From Ottowia sp. (GTDB lineage Bacteria; Pseudomonadota; Gammaproteobacteria; Burkholderiales; Burkholderiaceae_C), in the NCBI GenBank assembly GCA_023228705.1, contig JALOAS010000128.1:1-7282 (forward strand): a DNA stretch of 7,282 nt. Direction: 5' to 3'. The notes below the pieces were generated by a model. It was not told the origin of the DNA and ran no database searches. It worked only from the letters and a program-made list of their open reading frames with translations. The position numbers and the translations under genes were made by a program. Within the stretch, counting starts at the first letter, position 1, and every line of letters begins with the position of its first letter. Positions 1 to 7,271 of this stretch are shown here, in pieces.

Positions 1-118
1 AACGCTCCACGCTCACCGCTCAACGCTCAACGCTCAACGCTCAACGCTCAACGCTCAACGCTCAACGCTCAACGCTCAACGCTCAACGCTCAACGCTCAA
101 CGCTCAACGCTCAACCTC
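1..118. repeat. Heptanucleotide tandem repeat array (AACGCTC)n
   Basis: Sixteen 7-bp units fill positions 1-112. Units 1-3 (1-21) are AACGCTC, CACGCTC and ACCGCTC. Units 4-16 (22-112) are thirteen perfect AACGCTC copies. A damaged copy with one base missing (113-118) ends the array. It starts at the window edge, so its true length is unknown. No open frame of note uses it, and a 7-bp unit would change frame with each copy gained or lost, so it is read as non-coding. Perfect copies in the middle with decayed edge units fit expansion by replication slippage. It lies about 30 bp upstream of the ABC exporter genes and could alter spacing to any upstream promoter, but this is inference. Confidence 0.95.
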
Positions 119-131
119 GCCCCGGCGGGGC
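119..131. other. Short GC hairpin between repeat array and ABC gene
   Basis: GCCCC (119-123) and GGGGC (127-131) form a perfect 5-bp stem with a 3-nt loop. No T-run follows on either strand, so it is not a good intrinsic terminator. It may simply mark the boundary of the array or lie in the leader of the exporter transcript. Confidence 0.3.
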
Positions 132-146
132 AAAACGCCAAAATCG

Positions 147-150
147 TACA

Positions 151-152
<2 letters not shown>
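147..152 (+). promoter_or_regulatory. Possible -10 element (TACAAT) for the ABC exporter genes
   Basis: TACAAT matches the sigma-70 -10 consensus at 5 of 6 positions, and its last two bases overlap the first possible ATG (151). No convincing -35 lies 16-18 bp upstream, where the sequence is the GC hairpin. If the element is real, transcription would begin near 159, and only the ATG at 163 would be translated, from an almost leaderless message. Confidence 0.25.
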
Positions 153-1118
<966 letters not shown>

Positions 1119-1122
<4 letters not shown>

Positions 1123-1964
1123 ACCACCCGGCTGTCACCCCCGCCGACGCCGCAACCACGCCGGCCCAGGCCCGGGCCGCGCCGCGCCTGCAGGCCATGC
1201 CGGCGCGCCACGACGGCTGGAAAATGCTGCTGTACAAGGAAGTGCTGCGCTTCTGGCGCGTGGCGCTGCAAACCGTGGTGGCGCCGATGCTCACCAGCGT
1301 GCTGTACCTGCTCATCTTCGGCAGCGTCCTGGAAGGCCACATCGAGGTCTATCCCGGCATAGGCTACATTGCCTTTCTGGTGCCCGGGCTCGTCATGATG
1401 GGCGTGCTGCAAAACGCGTTTGCCAACAGCGCATCCAGCATGGTGCAAAGCAAGATCATGGGCAACCTGGTGTTCACGCTGCTCACGCCGCTGTCGGCGC
1501 TGCACTGGTTCATTGCCTATGTGGGCGCCTCGCTCCTGCGCGGCATGCTGGTCGGCATCGGCATCTACCTTGTCACGCTGTTCTACGCGCCGCCCGTGTT
1601 CCGGGCCTGGCCGTGGGCGCTGGTGTTTTTGCTGCTGGGCGCGGTGCTCATGAGTGTGCTGGGCCTGCTGGCCGGCCTGTGGGCCGACAAATTCGACCAG
1701 ATGGCCGTGTTCCAGAACTTCATCGTCATGCCCATGACGTTCCTGGCCGGCGTCTTCTACTCCATAGACTCGTTGCCCGACATCTGGCGTACCGTGAGCC
1801 AGTTCAACCCGTTCTTCTACATGATAGACGGGTTCCGCTACGGGCTGTTCGGCGTCAGCGACGTCTCGCCCTGGCTCAGCCTGGGCGTGGCCGGAACCAG
1901 CGTGGTGCTGGTGTCGCTGCTCACGCTGCACCTGCTCAAGACCGGCTACCGCCTTCGCTATTGA
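1119..1964 (+). CDS. ABC-2 type transporter permease, YadH-like
   Basis: Inner-membrane partner (281 aa) of the preceding ATPase; together they would form a dimeric exporter with two ATPase and two permease chains. By eye there are six hydrophobic segments at about residues 51-70, 81-103, 130-156, 165-188, 198-215 and 253-273, as in the ABC2_membrane family. The stretch from 200 to 240 (FIVMPMTFLAGVFYSIDSLP, then FNPFFYMIDGFRYG) is the conserved region of this family before the last helix. The first 30 or so residues are Ala/Pro-rich, hydrophilic and longer than in E. coli YadH (about 256 aa). A start at Met27 would give 255 aa, but the AGGAGG before 1119 and the ATGA overlap favour the long form. 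The transported substrate cannot be told. Confidence 0.92.
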
Positions 1965-1984
1965 ACTGCCGAGCTACTGAATCC

Positions 1985-1990
1985 GGGAGG
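1985..1990 (+). promoter_or_regulatory. Ribosome binding site of ibaG
   Basis: GGGAGG sits 4 nt before the ATG at 1995, within the 30-bp gap after the permease stop. It fixes the ibaG start. Confidence 0.65.
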
Positions 1991-1994
1991 ACAC

Positions 1995-2240
1995 ATGACC
2001 GTTGAAAAACTCAGGGAACTGATCGCCGCGCGCATCGCCTGCGACCACCTGGACGTGAGCGGAGACGGCCACCACTGGTTTGCCACCATCGTCTCCAGCG
2101 AGTTTGAAGGCAAGAATCGCGTGGCGCGGCACCAGGTCGTGCACGCGGCGCTCGATGAAGAGCTGGCGTCAAATGCCGTGCACGCGCTGTCCATGAAGAA
2201 CTTCACGCCAGCCGAGTGGGCGGCGCGGAGCGGGGCGTGA
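1995..2240 (+). CDS. ibaG: BolA-family protein IbaG (YrbA)
   Basis: Small BolA-fold protein of 81 aa, near E. coli IbaG in size (84 aa). The N-terminal helix is followed by VSGDGHHWFATIV (21-33), the FEGKNRVARHQVV segment (37-49) and the C-terminal VHALSMKNFTPAEWA (62-76). The last segment closely parallels IHAVSIKAYTPAEWA of E. coli IbaG. His63 in VHALS is the invariant BolA-family histidine, and His46 in the RH pair is another likely metal-site residue. Family members bind monothiol glutaredoxins and share a [2Fe-2S] cluster; in E. coli the gene responds to acid stress. Its position directly upstream of murA is the same as in E. coli (mla genes, ibaG, murA), which supports orthology. No DNA-binding role should be assumed. 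Confidence 0.93.
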   Translation: MTVEKLRELIAARIACDHLDVSGDGHHWFATIVSSEFEGKNRVARHQVVHAALDEELASNAVHALSMKNFTPAEWAARSGA

Positions 2241-2276
2241 GCGTCCCGGCCGCAGCGGCCCCGCACTGAGCCGCGC

Positions 2277-3551
2277 ATGGACAAGCTGGCCATACGCGGC
2301 GGCCGGCCGCTGCACGGCGACATCACCATTTCCGGCGCCAAGAACGCGGCGCTGCCCGAGATGTGCGCGGCGCTGCTGACCGACCAGCCGGTGCACCTGA
2401 CCAACGTGCCGCGCCTGCACGACGTGCGCACCATGCGCCACCTGCTCGCCAGCATGGGCGTGGCCACGCAAACGCATGGCGCGCGCGGCGGCATGAGCTT
2501 CGAGGCGGGCGGCACGCTGCACCCCGAAGCGCCGTACGAGCTGGTCAAGACCATGCGCGCGTCCATCCTGGTGCTGGGCCCGCTGCTCGCGCGCCTGGGC
2601 CGCGCGCGGGTGTCGCTGCCAGGCGGCTGCGCCATAGGCTCGCGGCCGGTGGACCAGCACATCAAGGGGCTGCAGGCCATGGGCGCGCAGATTGCTGTAG
2701 AAAGCGGCTACATTGAGGCGCAGCTGCCCGCCGGCCGCTCGCGCCTGCACGGCGCCCGCATCAGCACCGACATGCCCACCGTCACCGGCACCGAGAACCT
2801 GCTCATGGCCGCCACGCTGGCCGAAGGCACCACCGTGCTTGAAAACGCGGCGCAGGAGCCGGAAATCGTCGACCTGGCCGAGATGCTCATCAAGATGGGC
2901 GCGCGCATCAGCGGTCACGGCAGCAGCCGGATCGAGATCCAGGGCGTGCCGGCGCTGGGTGGCTGCACGCACCAGGTCGTGGCAGACCGCATAGAAGCCG
3001 GCACGTTCCTCTGCGCCGTCGCCGCCTGCGGCGGCAGCGTGGTGCTGCACGGCGCACGCGCCGACCACCTGCAGGCGGTCATCGAGAAACTGCGCGACGC
3101 CGGCGCCCGCATCGAGCCGCTGGCAGCCGGCCTGCGCATCAGCAGCGACGGCGCCGCCGCGCTGCAGGCGCAAACGTTCATGACCAGCGAGTATCCCGGC
3201 TTCCCCACCGACATGCAGGCGCAGTTCATGGCGCTCAACTGCGTTGCGCAGGGCGCCAGCATGGTCACCGAGACCATCTTTGAAAACCGCTTCATGCACG
3301 TCAACGAGCTGCTGCGCCTGGGCGCCAGCGTGCGCGTCGATGGTCGCACCGCCATGATAGAAGGCGGCGCGCGGCTCTCCGGCGCCAAGGTCATGGCCAC
3401 CGACCTGCGCGCCTCCGCCAGTCTGGTCATCGCCGGCCTGCTCGCCAGCGGCCAGACGCTGGTGCAGCGCATCTACCACCTGGACCGCGGCTACGACCAG
3501 ATGGAAGACAAGCTGCGCGCCGTCGGCGCCGACATCGCGCGCATCCAGTGA
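2277..3551 (+). CDS. murA: UDP-N-acetylglucosamine 1-carboxyvinyltransferase MurA
   Basis: Cytoplasmic enzyme that transfers enolpyruvate from PEP to UDP-GlcNAc, the first committed step of peptidoglycan synthesis. It is 424 aa, the usual length. Lys22-Asn23 in SGAKNAALP matches the substrate-binding Lys22 of E. coli. Cys118 in SLPGGCAIG is the equivalent of Cys115, the residue alkylated by fosfomycin, so the target is of the sensitive type. Asp312 in EYPGFPTDMQAQF matches the catalytic Asp305. Arg378 in TDLRASASL and Arg404 in HLDRGYDQME match Arg371 and Arg397. No key residue is missing. The 36 bp separating it from ibaG contain no strong ribosome site, but the N-terminus MDKLAIRGG is normal for the family, so 2277 is kept as the start. 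It is probably cotranscribed with ibaG and hisG. Confidence 0.97.
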   Translation: MDKLAIRGGRPLHGDITISGAKNAALPEMCAALLTDQPVHLTNVPRLHDVRTMRHLLASMGVATQTHGARGGMSFEAGGTLHPEAPYELVKTMRASILVLGPLLARLGRARVSLPGGCAIGSRPVDQHIKGLQAMGAQIAVESGYIEAQLPAGRSRLHGARISTDMPTVTGTENLLMAATLAEGTTVLENAAQEPEIVDLAEMLIKMGARISGHGSSRIEIQGVPALGGCTHQVVADRIEAGTFLCAVAACGGSVVLHGARADHLQAVIEKLRDAGARIEPLAAGLRISSDGAAALQAQTFMTSEYPGFPTDMQAQFMALNCVAQGASMVTETIFENRFMHVNELLRLGASVRVDGRTAMIEGGARLSGAKVMATDLRASASLVIAGLLASGQTLVQRIYHLDRGYDQMEDKLRAVGADIARIQ

Positions 3552-3564
3552 AAGCCGGGCGACA

Positions 3565-4227
3565 ATGACCCCCATGATCACCATCGCGCTCTCCAAGGGC
3601 CGCATCTTCGAAGAAACGCTGCCGCTGCTGCAGCGCGCCCGCATCCGCGTGCTGGACGACCCCGAGACCTCGCGCAAGCTCATCCTGCGCAGCAGCGACC
3701 CGCAGTTGCGCGTGGTGCTGGTGCGCGCCACCGACGTGCCCACCTACGTGGAATATGGCGGCGCCGACATCGGCGTCACCGGCCGCGACGTGCTGCTCGA
3801 GCACGGCGGCCGCGGCCTGTACCAGCCGCTGGACCTGGGCATTGCGCGCTGCCACATGGCCGTGGCCGTGCACGCCGGTTTTGACTACGCGCGGCAGGTA
3901 CGCCCGGGCAACCGCCTGTCGGTGGCCACCAAGTACCCCACCATCACGCGCAACTTCTTTGCCGACAAGGGCGTGCACCTCAACCTCATCAAGCTGTATG
4001 GCAGCATGGAGCTGGCGCCCCTCACCGGGCTGGCCGACGCCATCGTCGACCTGGTCAGCACCGGCCGCACGCTCGCCGCCAACGACCTCGTCGAGGTCGA
4101 GCACGTCATGGACATCAGCGCGCGCTTGGTCGTCAACCAGGCCGCGCTCAAGCTCAAGACGCCGGCCGTGCGCCGCATTCTCTCGGTCTTTGAAGAAGCC
4201 GCCAGCGCCAACATGGAGCCCGCATGA
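3565..4227 (+). CDS. hisG: ATP phosphoribosyltransferase HisG, short form
   Basis: Catalyses the first step of histidine synthesis, joining ATP and PRPP to give phosphoribosyl-ATP. The protein is 220 aa, clearly the short HisG(S) type: it has the two-lobed catalytic domain but not the C-terminal ACT-like regulatory domain of the ~300-aa form. Short HisG enzymes work with HisZ, a histidyl-tRNA synthetase-like regulatory subunit, so a hisZ gene is expected elsewhere in the genome. Motifs include ITIALSKGRIFEE (5-17), the YVEYGGADIGVTGRDVL stretch (61-77) and the PRPP-binding loop DAIVDLVSTGRTL (159-171). The start could be Met1 (3565) or Met4 (3574), since many family members begin with MIT.ALSKGR; neither has a strong ribosome site. 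Only 13 bp separate it from murA, and its TGA overlaps the hisD start. Confidence 0.96.
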   Translation: MTPMITIALSKGRIFEETLPLLQRARIRVLDDPETSRKLILRSSDPQLRVVLVRATDVPTYVEYGGADIGVTGRDVLLEHGGRGLYQPLDLGIARCHMAVAVHAGFDYARQVRPGNRLSVATKYPTITRNFFADKGVHLNLIKLYGSMELAPLTGLADAIVDLVSTGRTLAANDLVEVEHVMDISARLVVNQAALKLKTPAVRRILSVFEEAASANMEPA

Positions 4228-5549
4228 CACCCACCGCCAGACCGCTGCGCCTGCGCACCACCGACCCGGACTTTGAACAGCAGCTGCAGCAGCGGTTGCA
4301 CTGGAGCGCCGGGCAGGACGCGCAGATCGAGCACGACGTGCGCCGCATCGTCGCCGACGTGCGCGAGCGCGGTGACGCGGCGCTGCTGCAATACAGCGCG
4401 CAGCTGGACCAGGTAGACGCCGCCAGCGTGGCCGCACTGCACATCAACGCGGCCGATCTGGAGACCGCTTTCCGCGGCCTGCCCGTCGCGCAGCGCGACG
4501 CACTGCAGCAAGCCGTAGACCGCATCCGCCGCTACCATGTCTGGCAAAAGCAGCAGGGCCCGCAAACCGCCACCTGGCGCGATGCCGACGGTACGCTACT
4601 GGGCCAGAAGGTGCTGCCGCTGGACCGCGTCGGCATCTACGTTCCCGGGGGCAAGGCCGCGTACCCGTCCAGCGTCCTCATGAACGCCATCCCCGCACGC
4701 GTGGCCGGCGTCGGCCACATCACCATGGCCGTTCCCACGCCCGGCGGCGAACGTAACCCGCTGGTGCTGGCCGCCGCGCACGTGGTCGGCGTTGATGAGG
4801 TGCTGGCGCTGGGCGGCGCGCAGGCCATCGCGGCGCTGGCTTACGGTACCGAGACCATCACCGCCGTGGACAAGATCACCGGCCCCGGCAACGCCTGGGT
4901 TGCCGCTGCCAAGAAGCAGGTTTACGGCCAGGTCGGCATCGACATGATCGCCGGCCCCAGCGAGATCCTCATCATCGCCGACGGCAGCACCCCCGCCGAC
5001 TGGGTCGCCATGGACCTGTTCAGCCAGGCCGAGCACGACGAGCTGGCGCAGGCCATTCTGCTCTGCCCCGACGACGCTTACATCGACGCCGTGCAGGCCG
5101 CCATGGACCGCCTGCTGCCCGACATGCCGCGCGCCGAGATCATCGCCAAAAGCCTGTCTGACCGCGGCGCGCTCATCCACACTGGCAGCCTGGAGCAGGC
5201 CTGCGAGCTGGCCAACCGCATCGCGCCCGAGCACCTGGAAGTCAGCTGCCGCGAGCCGCACCGGCTCGAGCCACTGCTGCAGCACGCCGGCGCCATCTTC
5301 CTGGGCGCGTACACCAGCGAGGCGCTGGGCGACTACTGCGCCGGTCCCAACCACGTGCTGCCGACCAACGGCACCGCGCGCTTTTCCTCGCCGCTGTCGG
5401 TGTACGACTTCCAGAAGCGCAGCAGCCTCATCGAGGTCAGCCCGCAGGCCGCGCGCAAGCTCGGCCGCATCGCCAGCGTGCTCGCGCGCGGCGAGGGGCT
5501 GGTCGCGCATGCGCGGGCGGCGGAAATGCGGATGGAGGAAAACAGCTAG
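4224..5549 (+). CDS. hisD: Histidinol dehydrogenase HisD
   Basis: Zinc enzyme that oxidises L-histidinol to L-histidine in two NAD-dependent steps, the end of the pathway. It is 441 aa, normal length. Conserved blocks are YVPGGKAAYPSSVLMNAIPA (139-158), GGAQAIAALAYGTETI (197-212), the KITGPGN region (217-223), AGPSEILI (243-250) and DYCAGPNHVLPTNGTARFSS (370-389). Zinc ligands Gln268, His271, Asp370 and His429 and the catalytic pair Glu336-His337 in IAPEHLEV are all present. The start codon overlaps the hisG stop (ATGA), so the two are translationally coupled. The C-terminus runs past the last ligand to EMRMEENS. The TAG stop lies inside the first arm of a long palindrome, so the last few codons may have been set by that element. 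The hisC gene usually found directly downstream in Burkholderiales is absent here. Confidence 0.97.
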   Translation: MTPTARPLRLRTTDPDFEQQLQQRLHWSAGQDAQIEHDVRRIVADVRERGDAALLQYSAQLDQVDAASVAALHINAADLETAFRGLPVAQRDALQQAVDRIRRYHVWQKQQGPQTATWRDADGTLLGQKVLPLDRVGIYVPGGKAAYPSSVLMNAIPARVAGVGHITMAVPTPGGERNPLVLAAAHVVGVDEVLALGGAQAIAALAYGTETITAVDKITGPGNAWVAAAKKQVYGQVGIDMIAGPSEILIIADGSTPADWVAMDLFSQAEHDELAQAILLCPDDAYIDAVQAAMDRLLPDMPRAEIIAKSLSDRGALIHTGSLEQACELANRIAPEHLEVSCREPHRLEPLLQHAGAIFLGAYTSEALGDYCAGPNHVLPTNGTARFSSPLSVYDFQKRSSLIEVSPQAARKLGRIASVLARGEGLVAHARAAEMRMEENS

Positions 5550-5733
5550 GAGTCTGTCGGGCTTTGGCGATCGTAGCGTTCTCGAAGAGCGGCGAAGCCA
5601 ACCGAGTGGGAAAGCGAGGACAGTTTTGCCCGCTTTTGAGGGGCATAGCCCAGCTATGCAACGAAAAAGCGGGCAAAAATGGACCGCTTCTCCCACCGGC
5701 GCAGTAGATTGGACCAAAGTCCGACAGGCTCCT
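5545..5733. repeat. Long imperfect palindromic element at the hisD 3' end (MITE/REP-like)
   Basis: The outer arms GCTAGGAGTCTGTCGG... (to TTTGG at 5567) and CCAAAG...GACAGGCTCCT (5714-5733) are inverted repeats, 18 of 20 identical over 5548-5567 versus 5714-5733. An inner arm pair (5602-5637 with 5665-5699) pairs with small gaps and contains the perfect 14-bp repeat TTTTGCCCGCTTTT (5624-5637) / AAAAGCGGGCAAAA (5665-5678). The tip is a 7-bp hairpin, GCATAGC (5643-5649) / GCTATGC (5653-5659). The nested symmetry spans nearly the whole 189 bp and would give a long RNA hairpin after hisD. It codes for nothing convincing. No T-run follows the stem, so it is not a classic terminator, though the fold could protect or attenuate the his transcript. 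A dispersed, non-autonomous repeat is the likeliest reading; copy number was not checked. Confidence 0.8.
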
Positions 5734-5736
5734 GAT

Positions 5737-5749
5737 ATGGATTGACCTG
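5737..5749. repeat. Subterminal inverted repeat, transposase 3' end of the IS
   Basis: ATGGATTGACCTG is the perfect reverse complement of 7259-7271. It lies 3 bp inside the IS boundary. Confidence 0.92.
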
Positions 5750-5753
5750 TCAA
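5748..5753 (-). promoter_or_regulatory. -35 half of a predicted circle-junction promoter
   Basis: Read on the minus strand this is TTGACA, a perfect -35 pointing out of the IS. In the integrated element the sequence 17 bp further on is AGCCTG, not a -10. If the IS circularises with one copy of the CT core, the hexamer 17 bp downstream becomes CATCAT (7270-7275) from the other end, giving a promoter aimed at the transposase gene. Confidence 0.55.
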
Positions 5754-5824
5754 GTATTCAAAGTGGTTTCATGGAAATCTCCTTGTCTTGCCGGTGCTTG
5801 AAACAGAACATGAGTTGGCAAATT

Positions 5825-6004
5825 GCGACGATAGATCACTCTGATATGCGTGGATTGGTTACCGACCTGACATGTCTGCGTCGCGGAGCTGCCTCACTCT
5901 AGTAGCGGGGATCGGGTGGCATGCGCCGCCTGCCCCATAGGAGCCTCGAGGATTCTCCTGCCGGGCCAGTCATGCTCTGATTCAAACATCGGCATTGCGT
6001 TTGA
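5825..6004 (-). ncRNA. Predicted bridge RNA / seekRNA of the IS (approximate ends)
   Basis: This lies in the 3' non-coding end of the IS, where IS1111-group guide RNAs are encoded. In RNA order: a 5' hairpin (6-bp stem, 5999-6004 with 5982-5987); a loop closed by two 4-bp helices (5955-5958 with 5885-5888, and 5948-5951 with 5892-5895); then a loop closed by a perfect 6-bp helix GCGACG/CGTCGC (5879-5884 with 5825-5830). The first loop holds AGGCTCCTA (5938-5946), a 9-nt match to the host target across the junction restored by removing the IS. The second holds CATATCAG (5841-5848), an 8-nt match to the IS end plus core (5732-5739). Both loops carry AGAGTGA just before their closing strand. About 180 nt is near the size reported for the IS621 bridge RNA. 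The fold was found by eye and the RNA ends are guesses; the role is inferred from the IS110/IS1111 family. Confidence 0.6.
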
Positions 6005-6058
6005 CTTTCTTTGGCCTGTGGGTGGTTGACTTGCGTGCGGTGCGATGCCCCGTGTTGC

Positions 6059-7177
6059 TCATGCGCCCGCCGCAAGCTGCACTGGCGTGTGGCGTGCAAT
6101 ATCCCAGATGAAGCCGGCCAACTCGCGTGCCACCGCGGTGCAGGCCTGCTTGGAATTCTTGCCCGCCTCGATCAAGTGGCGGTAGCGCGCGCACAGCCGC
6201 TTTTGTGCTGCCCACGCGATCGCCTGCACCTGCTCACTCGTGCGCTCGGCGCGGCGCTGGATGGTGCGGCTCTTGCGCGCGGCAAAGCGGTACGCCCAGG
6301 CCGCCTCGACCAGCGCACGGCGCACATGCGTGTTGCCCGATTTGGTGATGCCCCCCTGCACTCGCGCGCCACCGCTGGAGTGCTCGCTGGGCACCAGCCC
6401 CAGGTAGGCCATGAGCTGGCCGGGGTGATCAAAGCGGGTGATGTCACCCAGCTCTGCCAGTACCGTGCAGGCGTTGATCAGCGAGATGCCGCGCAGCGCC
6501 ATGAGCGCATGCACCACTGGCGCCAGTGACCAGCCGGGCAGCGCCTGCTCGATCTGACGCACAAGCGATTGCTCGCGCCGCTGCGCGTCCTGCACCGCAT
6601 CGGCGTATTCGCTCAGCACGATCTGCTGCACGGGCGTGGCCATCTTCAGCTGCTCTATCCAGCGCCAGTGCGCCTGCGTCCAGCGGCTCTTGCCGCGGTA
6701 CACGTGGCCGTGGCGCAGCAAGAAGGCGCTCAGGCGCTGGCGCATGCGCCGCTCGGCCGCTTTCATGTCCTCGCGTGCGCGGCTCAGATCGCGCATGGCC
6801 TCCTGCTGCACACCCGGCACCCACACTGCGGTCAACTCGCCGGCGCGATGCAGGCGTGCCAGTGTGAGTGCATCACGCCTATCGGTCTTGACCCGCTCGG
6901 CTGCCTTGCGCGGGATCAGCCCTGGGGCCACGACCGTGCACTCGTGCCCCATGGCGCTGACCTGCCGCCAGATGCCGTAGCCGCACGGGCCCGCCTCGTA
7001 GCAGATGGCCAGCACTTCGCCCTCGGGCGAGAGCTTGTTCAACAATTTCCCGATGGCCTCGGGCGTGTTGGCAATCTCTCCCCAGTACTGCGCCCGCTGG
7101 CGTCCGGCTTGCGCTACCGCCACAGCGATGCTGTCTTTGTGCGTGTCCAGTCCCACATACGTGCTAAATTCTTTCAT
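6059..7177 (-). CDS. IS110-family (IS1111 group) DEDD transposase
   Basis: Recombinase of the IS, 372 aa and intact. The N-terminal RuvC-like DEDD domain shows Asp11 in YVGLDTHKDS, Glu61 in CYEAGPCGYG, and Asp99 and Asp102 in VKTDRRDA, the four metal-binding acidic residues. A middle helical, charged region (about 125-215) probably forms the coiled coil used for dimer contact. The C-terminal Tnp domain (about 222-300) has the LRGISLINACTVLAELGDI helix-hairpin-helix-like block. It also has HSSGG (266-270), whose Ser267 or Ser268 is the likely catalytic serine, and the ITKSGNTHVRRALVEAAW motif (277-294) typical of the IS1111 group. In this family the protein works with a structured RNA that pairs with donor and target DNA. 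The start is supported by AAGGAG 8 nt upstream. The gene is convergent with hisD. Confidence 0.96.
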   Translation of the reverse strand: MKEFSTYVGLDTHKDSIAVAVAQAGRQRAQYWGEIANTPEAIGKLLNKLSPEGEVLAICYEAGPCGYGIWRQVSAMGHECTVVAPGLIPRKAAERVKTDRRDALTLARLHRAGELTAVWVPGVQQEAMRDLSRAREDMKAAERRMRQRLSAFLLRHGHVYRGKSRWTQAHWRWIEQLKMATPVQQIVLSEYADAVQDAQRREQSLVRQIEQALPGWSLAPVVHALMALRGISLINACTVLAELGDITRFDHPGQLMAYLGLVPSEHSSGGARVQGGITKSGNTHVRRALVEAAWAYRFAARKSRTIQRRAERTSEQVQAIAWAAQKRLCARYRHLIEAGKNSKQACTAVARELAGFIWDIARHTPVQLAAGA

Positions 7178-7185
7178 GACCTGCT

Positions 7186-7191
7186 CTCCTT
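7186..7191 (-). promoter_or_regulatory. Ribosome binding site of the transposase gene
   Basis: On the minus strand AAGGAG lies 8 nt before the ATG at 7177-7175, a well-placed site that decides the start. Confidence 0.75.
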
Positions 7192-7218
7192 GATGTTGGC
7201 TCTGCGTGAGCGGTGATT

Positions 7219-7258
7219 CCCGTCACCCGTAGCGTAATCCACGCGTTTCGAGGACGGG
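7219..7258. other. Nested stem-loop just inside the 5' end of the IS
   Basis: CCCGTC (7219-7224) pairs with GACGGG (7253-7258), and inside it GCGT (7232-7235) pairs with ACGC (7241-7244) around a 5-nt loop. The structure fills most of the gap between the inverted repeat and the ribosome site. It could limit translation from transcripts that read in from outside or act as a protein-binding site. That role is speculative, but the pairing is visible. Confidence 0.4.
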
Positions 7259-7271
7259 CAGGTCAATCCAT
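7259..7271. repeat. Subterminal inverted repeat, transposase 5' end of the IS
   Basis: CAGGTCAATCCAT is the perfect reverse complement of 5737-5749. It lies 7 bp inside the IS boundary. Confidence 0.92.

Noticed and set aside
1..118. CRISPR array
   Set aside because: The units are 7 bp and contiguous with no spacers.
3561..3566. Internal promoter before hisG (GACAAT)
   Set aside because: The hexamer resembles a -10 but overlaps the start codon and has no -35 at the right distance.
2169..3743. 524-codon minus-strand open frame opposite murA
   Set aside because: It covers murA, which has every catalytic residue, and spills into neighbouring genes; composition is typical of an antisense shadow.
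5624..5678. Intrinsic terminator after hisD
   Set aside because: The stem is strong, but the T-runs precede the 5' arm rather than follow the 3' arm on both strands. Rho-independent termination is not supported, although an RNA hairpin is.
5509..5745. 78-codon plus-strand frame across the palindromic element
   Set aside because: It starts inside hisD in another frame, runs through inverted-repeat DNA and ends in the IS, so it cannot be a conserved gene.
4596..5753. 385-codon minus-strand open frame opposite hisD and the palindrome
   Set aside because: It is antisense to a clear hisD and starts at the IS end; there is no domain or ribosome site.
6011..6529. Plus-strand open frames opposite the transposase
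   Set aside because: They mirror an intact DEDD transposase with its own ribosome site and show no domain of their own.
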